Origin: Bacteroidales bacterium
GTDB lineage: Bacteria; Bacteroidota; Bacteroidia; Bacteroidales; UBA7960
DNA: 35,217 nucleotides
Reading direction: 5' to 3'
NCBI GenBank assembly: GCA_003557765.1
Contig: PWNO01000264.1
Location: forward strand, 1 to 35,217
Shown: positions 26,234 through 34,813 of the stretch, piece by piece
Layout: each line of letters starts with the position of its first letter
How positions within the stretch are numbered: position 1 is the first letter of the stretch
Position numbers and translations under genes: made by a program
The notes under the pieces: model-generated
Told to the model about the DNA's origin: nothing
Database searches by the model: none
What the model saw: only the letters and a program-made list of their open reading frames with translations

Positions 26234-26713
26234 TTAAGCGGATGATTTTCGCAACAAGACCACGGCATACGCGGCAATCCCCTCTCCTCTGCCAACGAAT
26301 CCCATATGTTCGGTGGTCGTGGCTTTTACCCCGACCTGATCTTCATCAATGCCCATAACCCTGGCCAAGCTGCGTTGCATCGCGGGAATGTATTCTGCGA
26401 TCTTTGGTCTTTGCAGACAAATCGTAGCATCAATGTTCGCCGGTTCGTAGCCACTGCTGCGGACCAACTCCATCACATCATCCAGGAGGTGCATGCTGGA
26501 AGTGTTTTTAAACCGGGGGTCATTGTCGGGAAAGTGGTGTCCGATGTCACGCAAGGCCGCAGCCCCAAGCAGTGCGTCCATGATGGCATGCGTCAGCACG
26601 TCGGCATCAGAATAGCCAGCAGCGCCTTTTTCAAAGGAAATGCTTACACCGCCAATCACGAGGGTTTTGCCCGTCACCAGCGGGTGTGCGTCATAGCCAA
26701 AACCGATCCGCAT
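26234..26713 (-). CDS. ispF: 2-C-methyl-D-erythritol 2,4-cyclodiphosphate synthase
   Basis: Cyclises CDP-methylerythritol phosphate in the non-mevalonate (MEP) isoprenoid pathway. The 159-residue length is normal. Metal ligands are visible as D8 and H10 in GYDAHP and H42 in SDADVLTHAIMDALLGA; HFPDNDPRFKN and the ending TTTEHMGFVGRGEGIAAYAVVLL are family signatures. The ATG at 26713 starts 8 nt after the porV stop; an in-frame GTG at 26731 would overlap porV and adds a non-conserved lead. It is last in the porU-porV-ispF series and probably transcribed with porV. Confidence 0.97.
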   Translation of the reverse strand: MRIGFGYDAHPLVTGKTLVIGGVSISFEKGAAGYSDADVLTHAIMDALLGAAALRDIGHHFPDNDPRFKNTSSMHLLDDVMELVRSSGYEPANIDATICLQRPKIAEYIPAMQRSLARVMGIDEDQVGVKATTTEHMGFVGRGEGIAAYAVVLLRKSSA

Positions 26714-26721
26714 GCTTAATT

Positions 26722-27933
26722 CTACTCCCACAACGATTCAAGATCGAAGCTCAGGGAGAAACGAAGCACGTTTTCGAGCGGACTGCGTTGCGCTACGGGC
26801 ACAAGATAAGCAAAGTCAAGGCCAAAGACATTGTACTTCAATCCCAAACCAAAGGTGAAGTATTTCCTGTTGCCCTTGGATGCCGCTTCATGGAAGTACC
26901 CTGCACGCAAGGCAAACTGCTGGTCATACCAGTATTCAGCAGCTGCAGAAATGGTGATCTCCTCAAGCTCCTCACTGAAGCCGCCGGGTGCATCGCTGAA
27001 GGATCCAAGCATGCCCGATACGACAGAACGGTTGGGATCCTCACCCTCAGCAATCACGGGATTTCCATTATCATCAAACATGACCTGGCCGCTATCATCA
27101 CGAGCATATATCGGGGGCGTGGGAACAAGCAATTTGTTAAAGTCCACCATCAGGGACAACTGGTTAAAGTCATCAAGGTCAAATGTAAATGAAGGGCCCA
27201 GACGGAGGTTAATGGGGATGAAGTCTGCATTCACCTCATCGGTGTAAGATATTTTATTCCCCATGTTGGAGACATGTACACCCCACGAAAAATGGGTAGG
27301 CGTATTCCAGTTAAGCGGCCTGTTGTAATACATGGCCACATCGGCAGCCACGGAAACACCAGCATCAGCACCTTCAATAGTTCCCTGGGTCAGGTCACTG
27401 TAAATAAAACGACCCGCAATGGCGCCGGAAAAATGGTCGCCCAAAATTCGTGCATATGCTACATCCACGGCAAACTCACTAGGTCTTACCATACCCATAG
27501 AATTACCTACCTGATCCGTAAAGTTTACCTCACCTAAAGAAAAATATTTCAGTGAAAAAGCGATCGTTTGCAGCTCATCGAGTTTTCTGTATCCGGTCAG
27601 ATAGCCCAGGTTAATGTCAGGAACCAGGGTACGTAACCACGGTGTATAGCTCACGCCAAAACCCATTTCCTGCTCCATGAAAGCATATTTTGCAGGGTTC
27701 CAGTGCATTGAATTGATGTCCGGACTGGAAGAAACGCCTGCATCGCCCAATGCGCCTGCACGGGCATCCGGGGCAATCAAAAGAAAAGGGACTGCTGTGG
27801 TGATGGTGTTCACATCGCGCTGACCTAAAATATCACCATAATCCTGACCTTTAACCTCCGGGTTAAGGCCCGCAACGAAAAGAAATAACCATGCTGCAGC
27901 TACTGCAAATACAGATTTCATTGATTTTGTCAT
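26722..27933 (-). CDS. porV: Type IX secretion system outer membrane protein PorV
   Basis: A FadL-like outer-membrane beta-barrel that collects T9SS cargo from the SprA translocon and delivers it to the PorU sortase. The 403-residue protein has a signal peptide (to about KGQ, residue 29), then the family's conserved opening AVPFLLIAPDARAGALGDAGVSSSPDINSMHWNPAK, which is diagnostic. The barrel strands end with the aromatic-rich LRFSLSFDLESLWE. Its place directly behind porU is the usual arrangement. A -7 box lies in the 139-nt gap between porU and porV, so porV may be transcribed both with porU and independently. Confidence 0.96.
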   Translation of the reverse strand: MTKSMKSVFAVAAAWLFLFVAGLNPEVKGQDYGDILGQRDVNTITTAVPFLLIAPDARAGALGDAGVSSSPDINSMHWNPAKYAFMEQEMGFGVSYTPWLRTLVPDINLGYLTGYRKLDELQTIAFSLKYFSLGEVNFTDQVGNSMGMVRPSEFAVDVAYARILGDHFSGAIAGRFIYSDLTQGTIEGADAGVSVAADVAMYYNRPLNWNTPTHFSWGVHVSNMGNKISYTDEVNADFIPINLRLGPSFTFDLDDFNQLSLMVDFNKLLVPTPPIYARDDSGQVMFDDNGNPVIAEGEDPNRSVVSGMLGSFSDAPGGFSEELEEITISAAAEYWYDQQFALRAGYFHEAASKGNRKYFTFGLGLKYNVFGLDFAYLVPVAQRSPLENVLRFSLSFDLESLWE

Positions 27934-28010
27934 TTTATGATTCGATAAAAGAATGATTGCACTCTAAGTTAATGAATGATGAGGGTCGTTAACCTCCTTT
28001 TTGAAGACCG

Positions 28011-28018
28011 CAAATATA
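28011..28018 (-). promoter_or_regulatory. Candidate -7 box for porV
   Basis: TATATTTG on the minus strand, 78 nt upstream of the porV ATG, matches TAnnTTTG. No clear -33 element. Confidence 0.4.
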
Positions 28019-28072
28019 ACGATTTTTCCAGAAGCATATTGTCTATCTTGGGCTACTTTTGCGTATGCCCAC

Positions 28073-31000
28073 TTAGCGGATAATCATCAGCTTTTTTGAT
28101 TGTCTTGAACGTCTCCCTTCAGGGGTTTCCATCGTAAGGCGGTAAAGATAGATCCCGTTACGCAAGGGGCGCCCGGTGTTACTCAGGCCATCCCAGTGAA
28201 TGGGTTCCGAACGGTAACCTGCGCCATGCACCCGTTCCTTGATGGTATTCACCAGCTGCCCCTGCATGTCATAAATATCGATGCGCACGTCCAGTTCCTC
28301 AAATGCCTGGTTATGCTTGAAGGTAAACCAGGTGTCGTGAGCAAAGGGGTTGGGATAATTTATCAGGTCTTCAAGCACCAGGGTATGGCTGCCCGCCACC
28401 ACAAACTCAATACTGGCTTGAGATGGATTGTTGTGGGTGTCCCACGCGCGAAGGGTCAGGCTATGCCGCCCCTCATCAAGGTTACGGAAGGGATATAATA
28501 CACGACCGCTCTTGTAGGTGTCCAGGTCAGACTGGTAATAATTTGTTAAGCGAATGGGCTCATTGCGGTCATTAAGGAAAGCCACAATGTCGTGTCCGAT
28601 GCCACCGGCCATGTTAATGCCACTCTCATCGTAGAGCAAAGCCAGCAGGGTAGGGTTTTCATCTGTATGATCGCCCGATACGAACGTGGTATCGTTCATG
28701 TAGAGGTCAATGACTGGTCCTTCGTTGTCTGGTGTGAAATCCTTAAAGGTGCCACCGATGATAAAGTCATCATAATAGCCGTGACCGTCTTCATTTCCAT
28801 CGTCCATATAATAACTGATCTTACCGGCACCGTAATCGTAGGCGATGTCGCGGGGAACAATAAAGCTGAATGAAAAACGACCGTTTTCAATGCTGGTCTT
28901 CCCTTTGTAAAGGATTGCATTTCGCATACTAAAACTGGCAGGGTTTGACCCGGAGTTATTGCCTAAAGTCTGAAACTCCTTTTCTTTATCGTATATCGTG
29001 GGATAAAGTACCCCATTATAATCTTTCAGCATATTGCCAAGCTGGTCGGTCACGTGCCCCTCGACAGTCACCTTCTGGTAGGCACTGATGGTGTCGGGCA
29101 TATGATCCGTGACTACACGGTGTTGGGGAAAAGCCATTTGCATGGATGGGTCACCGAGCAGGACGAAGTTGCGGAGCTGCATCGGGATGGATGCTCCCCC
29201 GCTAAGGTTTTTGGCAATTATGATCAGGTCTCCCATCCGATGGTGCTCGCCAATGTCATCCCGTTCAAAAACGATTCGCATGAAGTTGTTGTTCAGGGCA
29301 AGGTTATTTCCAGACCAGGCCAGCCGGGTGGTGGTGAACATCGCCGGGGTTCCTCCTTCCGGCCTCAGCACGATACGCACACCGGCAGAAAGCGCCTCAG
29401 GATCAGGCTGGTCAAAGCTGCTGAATTCACAGGTTGCCGTCATGAATACCGGCATGTTGTAACGGTTGTCCCAGGATTCAATGTCTTCAAAGGTAAGCAC
29501 CCGCTGGTGCGCCAGTCCGCGTACGCCACCATGCCCGATATAGTTGATCATCAAGGCGCCTTGGTTGACAGCCTCATTGATCGCCTTATTCACGTCAGGA
29601 TAGCGCTGCCCGCCTGACAGCGTAATCTGCTGATAAGCATCGAGGTATATTTTCTCCAAATTGTATACAGGGTATTGCTGGACCATCTGGGATGACAGCA
29701 ACTCCGCATCAATGAAGTGTCTGTTATTGTCTCCATCATCTGCCACAAAGACAACGCGGTTACGCCAGTCAGCATAATTGGAGATTACACCGCTATAGGC
29801 CGTGTTGTCTGTTCCGGGAGCCATTCCCGGCACACGCTTTTCGTACCGGATGATCTTGTCTACCAGCACAGCGGCCTCTTCCGGTTCCCTGACAGGCAGC
29901 CGGCCAATGCCAAGGTCCAGCAAGCCTTCTGCATCTCCCCCTTCATGGGCCGATAAGAGCCCAAAATAATCATCGGTCATGTATGTACTGCGGTTCGCCA
30001 GCGAGGCATAGCTCTGGTAAGTGGGGATCAGGTTGCCTCCATAACCATAGATGTCTTTGTTGTCGTAGGTGCCATTGCCAAAAAGCAACAGATATTTCGG
30101 CATGGCCGCACCTTTTTGGGCACGTTCGTAAAACATGCGCATGAAGTTGCGGATGGCGCTGATGTCTGCGTTGCCTGAGGAAAATTCGTTATAGACTTCT
30201 TCGGTGGATACCACCCCCACAGAAAGCCCGCTGGTCTCTTTCCTGAAGTCAGCAAGGCGCATCGCTTCTTCACGCATGGTATCCGGCACCACGATGATCA
30301 TGTCCTTTGGCTCCATGGCATGCAGGTTCTGATTGGCTACAGGTCCTTTCAATGTCGGTTGAAAGTAGTGGCTGCCATCAAAGGCCAGAAACTCGCGGAG
30401 CCTGTCGTCCGGGCGGCGAAATCGCTGTGTGCCACCACTTGCTGTGGTCTCCTGTTTACTAATCTCAAAACGGTTGGTGACATCCCATACCTGCACTGCC
30501 TCCGGTGCATCGCTGAGCACATATTCCACAACATTGCCCTGTCCCACGTGATCCAATTGCCGGAAAGCCATCTGTCCGCCGGAAAATCGTAAATGACGGT
30601 CAGCGTTGACCACAAGATAATTAAGGTAGCCCCGGGTGCCGGAGCCCTGACGGTTGTAATTGAGATTTACGGCAACCTGATCATCCTGGTCAGGAATGAA
30701 CTGCCGGAAAGTATTGATCGTGCGCACAAAATGGCCATTGTAATCCGTGGGGTTGATCGACTGGATAAACATGTTGGTTTCCAGGTCAGCCACACGCATC
30801 GTGAAGCTGCTCTGCAATGGTGAGCGCGCAGCAAGATAAGCTTCCACATAGGCTTTCCTGTCCTGATTAAGCGAAGGAAAGGAAAAAGAAAACTGCTGTG
30901 TGCCTGTGGAGTTAAAAACCTCACCGAACCAAACCCGGCCCGAACCCAGCAGGTTTTCCAGGTCACGCTGATGAAGGGCATAATCCCGGAAGGTGTTTAC

Positions 31001-31972
31001 CTCTGCAGTAGCTGCTTCGCTGAAAGAAGGCTGGCTGCTGATCCGTTTGCCAGTGCCCCGGTCTGTCGTGATGAAATAGCAGGCTTCGTTGGCATACAGA
31101 TGTCTGTGATGTCGGTATACCGGCGTGTGGACACCATCGATTTGTACGGTGTCCAGGTACCAGCTGTCTGGCGAGCGGCCATAGAAAAGCAGGTAATCAT
31201 CCGGACCAAATGCACCCGTGGCGGAGCCCGACACGTAAATGGCGTTTTCTTTCAGGTCATCAATGAATGGCGCATCGTTCGCCTCCGGGAGCATGCCACA
31301 GCCATTGCCAAACAGGCTGATGTCCTGTTTCTGGACTGACCCGGGATCTATGCCCAGTGCTTCCAGGTCATTGTAGCCCAGGCGGTGGATGCCGGTCTCC
31401 TCCACACAAACCTTGTACCAGCTGCCATCAGCCAGGACAGCGTTTTCGGCATAGCGATCATCCGGGATGTGGTGCCGCAGCTCCGGATCGAAAGCCAGCT
31501 CCTGATGGAGGTCAAAGGACACCAGTTTCTCATAACGATCTTCGGATTCCAGGTAGCGGAAGGGATAAAACTGCACCAGGTCGAATACCTGTCCGCGGCT
31601 GCTTCCACGTGACATCTGCGGCCGGATGCTGGCTTGTCTGAAGCCGGCCTCACGCATGAGCGAATCCTCTTCGGCGGAAAGCGCTTCAAACACCTTGTTT
31701 TCAATTGCGAATTGATGGGAAAAGTGCGGCACGTCGCTTTCTACGCGGTGTGTGTATACCGGCACGGCGGCCAGGCTATCACTGTAGGCAGCTCCGCGAA
31801 AGGAAAGCACCTGGATGTATTCATCCTCGTTGACGGGGTATTGCTGCGGCGACTGCCAGTTCAGCTCCACGGCTTTGGTATACTGTCCCGTCGCCGAAGC
31901 AGTATCAGTACCTGTGAGCCAGGAAAAAATAAGTAAAACGAGCGCAAGCGTAAAACGTAGGTATGCAGTCAT
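28073..31972 (-). CDS. porU: Type IX secretion system sortase PorU
   Basis: Surface-located gingipain-type (C25) cysteine peptidase that removes the C-terminal signal of T9SS cargo and links it to A-LPS. The 1299-residue protein has a signal peptide (MTAYLRFTLALVLLIFSWL-type), an N-terminal region, then the C25 core with the catalytic His in NYIGHGGVRGLAH (about 812) and the Cys in TATCEFSSFD (about 847). A C-terminal CTD-like domain reads YPNPFAHDTWFTF and ends with NGIYLYRL and a KKLMIIR tail. The frame extends 58 codons upstream of the ATG at 31972, but these lack protein character and would displace the signal peptide. porV follows after 139 nt. Confidence 0.95.
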   Translation of the reverse strand: MTAYLRFTLALVLLIFSWLTGTDTASATGQYTKAVELNWQSPQQYPVNEDEYIQVLSFRGAAYSDSLAAVPVYTHRVESDVPHFSHQFAIENKVFEALSAEEDSLMREAGFRQASIRPQMSRGSSRGQVFDLVQFYPFRYLESEDRYEKLVSFDLHQELAFDPELRHHIPDDRYAENAVLADGSWYKVCVEETGIHRLGYNDLEALGIDPGSVQKQDISLFGNGCGMLPEANDAPFIDDLKENAIYVSGSATGAFGPDDYLLFYGRSPDSWYLDTVQIDGVHTPVYRHHRHLYANEACYFITTDRGTGKRISSQPSFSEAATAEVNTFRDYALHQRDLENLLGSGRVWFGEVFNSTGTQQFSFSFPSLNQDRKAYVEAYLAARSPLQSSFTMRVADLETNMFIQSINPTDYNGHFVRTINTFRQFIPDQDDQVAVNLNYNRQGSGTRGYLNYLVVNADRHLRFSGGQMAFRQLDHVGQGNVVEYVLSDAPEAVQVWDVTNRFEISKQETTASGGTQRFRRPDDRLREFLAFDGSHYFQPTLKGPVANQNLHAMEPKDMIIVVPDTMREEAMRLADFRKETSGLSVGVVSTEEVYNEFSSGNADISAIRNFMRMFYERAQKGAAMPKYLLLFGNGTYDNKDIYGYGGNLIPTYQSYASLANRSTYMTDDYFGLLSAHEGGDAEGLLDLGIGRLPVREPEEAAVLVDKIIRYEKRVPGMAPGTDNTAYSGVISNYADWRNRVVFVADDGDNNRHFIDAELLSSQMVQQYPVYNLEKIYLDAYQQITLSGGQRYPDVNKAINEAVNQGALMINYIGHGGVRGLAHQRVLTFEDIESWDNRYNMPVFMTATCEFSSFDQPDPEALSAGVRIVLRPEGGTPAMFTTTRLAWSGNNLALNNNFMRIVFERDDIGEHHRMGDLIIIAKNLSGGASIPMQLRNFVLLGDPSMQMAFPQHRVVTDHMPDTISAYQKVTVEGHVTDQLGNMLKDYNGVLYPTIYDKEKEFQTLGNNSGSNPASFSMRNAILYKGKTSIENGRFSFSFIVPRDIAYDYGAGKISYYMDDGNEDGHGYYDDFIIGGTFKDFTPDNEGPVIDLYMNDTTFVSGDHTDENPTLLALLYDESGINMAGGIGHDIVAFLNDRNEPIRLTNYYQSDLDTYKSGRVLYPFRNLDEGRHSLTLRAWDTHNNPSQASIEFVVAGSHTLVLEDLINYPNPFAHDTWFTFKHNQAFEELDVRIDIYDMQGQLVNTIKERVHGAGYRSEPIHWDGLSNTGRPLRNGIYLYRLTMETPEGRRSRQSKKLMIIR

Positions 31973-32024
31973 TTTTAGATTTGGAAATGCAGTATGCTGT
32001 GTTTTTTTCTTAAAAGTCAACAAA

Positions 32025-32032
32025 CAAAAATA
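32025..32032 (-). promoter_or_regulatory. Candidate -7 box for porU
   Basis: TATTTTTG on the minus strand, 53 nt upstream of the porU ATG; no -33 element was recognised. Confidence 0.35.
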
Positions 32033-32249
32033 ATGAAAGTTTAACCTTCCTTCTTCTATGCCTGTAAATACAGAAATGATAACGCAAGTTATCGGAAAGA
32101 TATTTTGACAAACCATTGCCAAATTCACTAATTTTGAACCGATCATTCAGGCGGGAATGCTGCTGGCTGGTCAATAAGTGAGGCTTTTTCTGCGTTATGG
32201 TTTTATGGGCCGGCCGCGCGGGGGGTATCACCCATGGCTATTCAATTCT

Positions 32250-32283
32250 GCGAGCCTCTGCAAGACCATCAGCGAGCCTCTGC
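32250..32283. repeat. Imperfect direct repeat around GCGAGCCTCTGC
   Basis: GCGAGCCTCTGC occurs at 32250-32261 and 32272-32283, a 22-nt period; flanking bases (AAGACC, GAGAAACC) are partly alike. Confidence 0.5.
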
Positions 32284-32338
32284 GAGAAACCAAAACCACA
32301 AAGCATTGATTAATTGCATTTTGCAAAATTATAAACAG

Positions 32339-32379
32339 ATGAACCGAGCACTTGCGAGCCCGGCGAAGCCAAACGCCCA
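32339..32379 (+). repeat. Dispersed structured intergenic repeat, copy 2 of 2
   Basis: Inverted copy of 2303-2344. GGCG (32371-type position within CGGCGAAGCC) can pair with CGCC at its end, as CGGCGA/TCGCCG does in copy 1, so the stem is kept despite sequence change. It lies about 150 nt upstream of the lipoprotein gene. Confidence 0.6.
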
Positions 32380-32414
32380 TGACAGGATTTTTGACACACA
32401 GGAGGATGATTATT

Positions 32415-32468
32415 GATCGCTGGCAGCGGAACGCCCTGAAAGGGCGAAGGGTTCCAGTGGCGGCGATC
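32415..32468. repeat. REP-like extended palindrome
   Basis: Three nested complementary blocks: GATCGC (32415-32420) with GCGATC (32463-32468), GGAAC (32428-32432) with GTTCC (32451-32455), and GCCCT (32433-32437) with AGGGC (32441-32445) around a GAA loop. A GAAGG bulge interrupts the right side. No T-run follows, so it is not an obvious terminator. Confidence 0.65.
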
Positions 32469-32525
32469 CTTGTAACCCACATCCACAAATAGCTGAAAAA
32501 CAGCTAACAAAGAAAATATAAACAC

Positions 32526-33128
32526 ATGAAAGGCGGACAACCCCGTTTACTTATTGCATGGCTGCTTTTGCCCTTCCTGCTCCTGGCCTATGCCTGCGAA
32601 GAGGAGGATGCGGAGCCGGAACCTGAAAGAACAATCACGATAAAGTGGTTTGCCGCAGGAGACCAGGTGGCCCCCCTGTTCAGGGCTTACCCGCTGGAGG
32701 TGGACTCCATATACCTTGAACTGGTTCAACATGATCCCAGGATTTTGGAGGACACCCTCTATTGGTATTTCTACCTAGAAAAATATAATTTCAATGAGAA
32801 CCCCAGCCAACCCATACGTACAATTACCGGGAGTGATGAGAAGGGGGCACAATTTATAAAAACATCTGCAGGGTTTAATTCGGCATTCTTTTTTGAAACA
32901 CTGGATGCCAGGAGAAATGACAACCATGTAACGGCCAAAGGGCTCTACCAGGTCAACGGGGACAAAGACGAGCCTATACTTACACTGGAGTATGTATATA
33001 GTTCTGGTGTTTCAGGATGGCCCGGACCACCAGATCCGGAAGCTGGCTTTGGTTCAACTGCCGGCGGAGCATACGGAGATAACAATATCCATATATTAAC
33101 AAAGATTGAAAACGGCAATGAAGACTAA
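32526..33128 (+). CDS. Hypothetical lipoprotein of a T9SS-associated cassette
   Basis: A 200-residue predicted lipoprotein of unknown function. The hydrophobic signal peptide ends LLLAYAC, with the lipid-bearing Cys at 24, followed by an acidic EEEDAEPEPE stretch that in Bacteroidota can act as a surface-export signal for lipoproteins. The remainder is rich in beta-type sequence (LTLEYVY) with a Gly/Pro-rich segment near the end (GWPGPPDPEAGFG). I recognise no domain. Its stop overlaps the start of the next gene by 11 nt, so the two are translationally coupled and likely act together. Confidence 0.8.
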   Translation: MKGGQPRLLIAWLLLPFLLLAYACEEEDAEPEPERTITIKWFAAGDQVAPLFRAYPLEVDSIYLELVQHDPRILEDTLYWYFYLEKYNFNENPSQPIRTITGSDEKGAQFIKTSAGFNSAFFFETLDARRNDNHVTAKGLYQVNGDKDEPILTLEYVYSSGVSGWPGPPDPEAGFGSTAGGAYGDNNIHILTKIENGNED

Positions 33129-34734
33129 CATAATAGCTGATCGTAACTTTTTTTTGGTTATTGGCTTCATGCTGATTGCTGCCGGAATATCTCCCCTGCA
33201 AGCAAATGAGTTTTCAATAACCACCCTGCACGTTTATGAAGACCACATCCATATATATTATTCTTTGGATGAAGATGTAGTGGACGAAATCACACACATT
33301 ACTATAGAATACTTTGAAAACTTAGCTGAAAGTCCTGCAAGAATTGATGTGTATGACTTTGAGGGAACAGTTTTTCTCAGATGGGATATTTACGAAGAAT
33401 TGACACAACCCGTTTCTTTTCGACTCATCGCAGAGAGAGAAGCCGACGGCAGCGTGATTCGGACTCAATTTCATACCATCATTTTTTTTGAAAGCGTCAG
33501 CTCAGTTTCCGAGCAATGTGAAGTAGCAGTCAATGCTGAGTGGATCAATTATACCATTCACCATTCGCTTGGGGCACCTCCGGCTCCCCTACCCTTTGAT
33601 GAGGTGAAGCTATATGCCTTTCCGATGACCAATGGCACATGTGACACCGGAAATGGTATCCCGCTTGGCAGTCTTCCCCAACCATTGTGGAATAGCAATG
33701 AGACATTTACAATCCCTGATGAAATGCTGGAAATGCTGGGTGAAACATTTTGTTTCCAGGTTGTGTCCATTGACCATGAGGAGGGCATACGAGCGACCTC
33801 CAATATCCGGTCCATCACCCTGGATGAATTGGAGACGCCGGATAAACCAGTGATCGACTACATCAGTGTGCTGGATAATGAGCAGATGGAAATAAGGGTA
33901 CAGGCAGACAGCTCAAGCACCTTTGTTTACAGGTTGTTCCGCAGCAATGATCCGGAAGCTGAGATCGAAGACTATGAGCTGATCGCAGAAGAAGAATACA
34001 CGGATGAACAAGTCCTTTTTACAGACAACGAAGTTCCTGGTTTTGATGAAGGCCCCTGGTATTATTATGTGGAAGCCAAAGTGCCGGGGTGTCCGGAACT
34101 CAATGCAAAAAGTGAACCTCATTCGTCCATTTTTCTTGGGGCAGAAATGGATGCAGCCTTTGATCCCGAATTCGACGATGCACTTGAAGTGAAATTAAGT
34201 TGGTTGCACGAACCACCGTTCGAGGATGAGGGTTACAGCCTGGTAAGACAAATCGAAGGCCAGCCGGAGGAAGTGCTTCCAGATTTTGATTTTGGCAATT
34301 CGTCCTTCACAGATGAGATTGAACAAAACCTCCTGGGTGGCATCACCAGGTATTGGATAGCGGCAGACTGGACAGATGGGACCCAGCAGGAAGCCATTTA
34401 TTCCAATATCGCAGAAATCAGCTTTGACATCCTCAGTTTGGAGGATATCCCCAAGGCATTCCGGCCGGATAGTGACATCAAGGAAAACAGGTCTTTCTGG
34501 ATAGATTTTCTGATTCCGCCTGATCCGCAGCATTATTCGCTGAAAATTTTTGACCGTCATGGCTTGTTGATCTATGAAGAAACCGACTGGCAGCCGGATG
34601 ATGATGGCTGGGATGGCGATCTTCCTAATGGCGAAGAAGCACCTGCAGGTCCGTATGTCTGGAAATTGCGCTACAGCGAGCCTGGAAGCACGGAAACAAT
34701 CGCTGAAAGAGGCGTGGTCAACCTGGTGAGATAA
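33118..34734 (+). CDS. Secreted protein with gliding-motility-associated (type B) C-terminal sorting domain
   Basis: A 538-residue T9SS cargo protein. A signal peptide covers about residues 1-29 (ending SPLQAN). The middle looks like fibronectin type III or related beta-sandwich repeats (for example LEDEPDKPVIDYISVLDNEQMEIRVQ-like strands near 245-270, and two further repeats to about 440). The C-terminal 85 residues hold the type B signal: YSLKIFDRHGLLIYEE, then DDGWDGDLPNGEEAPAGPYVWKLRY, the form seen in SprB-like proteins. These are usually exported with a PorP/SprF-type partner, which begins 80 nt downstream. The ATG at 33118 overlaps the upstream gene by 11 nt; an in-frame TTG at 33106 is less likely. 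Cargo function is unknown. Confidence 0.9.
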   Translation: MKTNIIADRNFFLVIGFMLIAAGISPLQANEFSITTLHVYEDHIHIYYSLDEDVVDEITHITIEYFENLAESPARIDVYDFEGTVFLRWDIYEELTQPVSFRLIAEREADGSVIRTQFHTIIFFESVSSVSEQCEVAVNAEWINYTIHHSLGAPPAPLPFDEVKLYAFPMTNGTCDTGNGIPLGSLPQPLWNSNETFTIPDEMLEMLGETFCFQVVSIDHEEGIRATSNIRSITLDELETPDKPVIDYISVLDNEQMEIRVQADSSSTFVYRLFRSNDPEAEIEDYELIAEEEYTDEQVLFTDNEVPGFDEGPWYYYVEAKVPGCPELNAKSEPHSSIFLGAEMDAAFDPEFDDALEVKLSWLHEPPFEDEGYSLVRQIEGQPEEVLPDFDFGNSSFTDEIEQNLLGGITRYWIAADWTDGTQQEAIYSNIAEISFDILSLEDIPKAFRPDSDIKENRSFWIDFLIPPDPQHYSLKIFDRHGLLIYEETDWQPDDDGWDGDLPNGEEAPAGPYVWKLRYSEPGSTETIAERGVVNLVR

Positions 34735-34813
34735 GCCGGATCAACACACCTGCATATGATGAAGCCTTGTTTTTCGTTATCAAATACCAAACTGAATACT
34801 ACCAGGGCCTGAA

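Larger units (their letters stand above)
31973..32525. other. 553-nt divergent intergenic region rich in repeats
   Basis: No credible gene. It holds a possible porU -7 box (TATTTTTG on minus, 32032-32025), a direct repeat GCGAGCCTCTGC at 32250 and 32272, a 12-nt palindrome ATTTTGCAAAAT (32318-32329), the second copy of the structured repeat (32339-32379), and a REP-like palindrome (32415-32468). No promoter box was identified for the lipoprotein gene at 32526. Confidence 0.7.
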
